Below are positions 5,823-5,922 of a DNA stretch of 5,922 nt, in pieces; positions within the stretch are counted from its first letter, which is position 1; every line of letters starts with the position of its first letter. The DNA lies in NCBI GenBank assembly GCA_937884685.1, contig CAKZYM010000849.1:1-5922 (forward strand), read 5' to 3'. Both the position numbers and the translations under genes were made by a program. Source of the DNA: an uncultured Calothrix sp. (GTDB lineage Bacteria > Cyanobacteriota > Cyanobacteriia > Cyanobacteriales > Nostocaceae). A model generated the notes under the pieces. The model made no database searches and was not told the origin of the DNA. It saw only the letters and a list, made by a program, of their open reading frames with translations.

Positions 5823-5922
5823 ATGACCGAAAAGTTAACTCCACAACAAGAAACTTTATTTTCAAATTATTTAGAAAAATGGCGAAAAGTTGCTTTATCA
5901 ACCGAGCCAATTAATCGCGAAA
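5823..5922 (+). CDS. Start of an unidentified cyanobacterial gene, cut at the right edge
   Basis: An ATG at 5823 opens 33 codons without a stop to the window end. The product starts MTEKLTPQQETLFSNYLEKW and continues RKVALSTEPINRE. The pattern LTPxQExLxxxYxEKWRxxALSTEPIxRE reminds me of the N-terminus of a family of cyanobacterial hypothetical proteins (possibly DUF6745-type), but this is recall without a search. It is polar and helical, with no signal peptide. The start is favoured because in-frame stops precede it and the family-like motif begins immediately. No Shine-Dalgarno is visible; a TATAAA at 5785-5790 could be a -10 element, but no -35 partner is seen. It begins 49 bp after the foldback element. 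Confidence 0.65.
   Translation, partial: MTEKLTPQQETLFSNYLEKWRKVALSTEPINRE

Overview
The window looks like a piece of a filamentous, probably heterocyst-forming (Nostocales-type) cyanobacterial chromosome. Three things point there. First, a valyl-tRNA synthetase carries the membrane-anchoring CAAD domain, which is known only from cyanobacterial aminoacyl-tRNA synthetases and the related plastid CURT1 proteins. Second, several different heptanucleotide tandem repeat (STRR-like) arrays lie between genes. Third, the DNA is moderately AT-rich, start codons have no clear Shine-Dalgarno sequence, and the spacers are long. I saw no copy of the HIP1 octamer GCGATCGC, so genus cannot be assigned from this window.

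Layout. Positions 1-1271 (minus strand) hold almost all of an AmpG/PAT-like major facilitator permease; its last few codons lie beyond the left edge. It is transcribed away from valS (1834-4827, plus), and the two are separated by about 560 bp of AT-rich noncoding DNA with three heptamer arrays and candidate divergent promoters. valS encodes a complete 997-residue enzyme. The two-helix CAAD segment (about residues 813-909) is spliced in between the anticodon-binding region and the C-terminal coiled-coil arm.

After valS comes a 314-bp spacer bounded by two heptamer arrays of the same family in opposite orientation. A 148-codon gene (5142-5588, plus) follows, encoding a protein of unknown function with a coiled-coil tail. 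The next spacer contains a 161-bp foldback element (5614-5774) with 20-bp perfect outer arms and a 13-bp perfect inner hairpin. The first 33 codons of another gene begin at 5823 and run off the right edge.

How the genes relate. There is no obvious operon: the permease is divergent from valS, and the three plus-strand genes are separated by 234-314 bp with repeats in each gap. The best supported biology is a membrane-tethered ValRS. The most unusual DNA features are the inverted heptamer arrays around the valS downstream spacer and the nested foldback element. I do not see an unmistakable new multi-gene system here.
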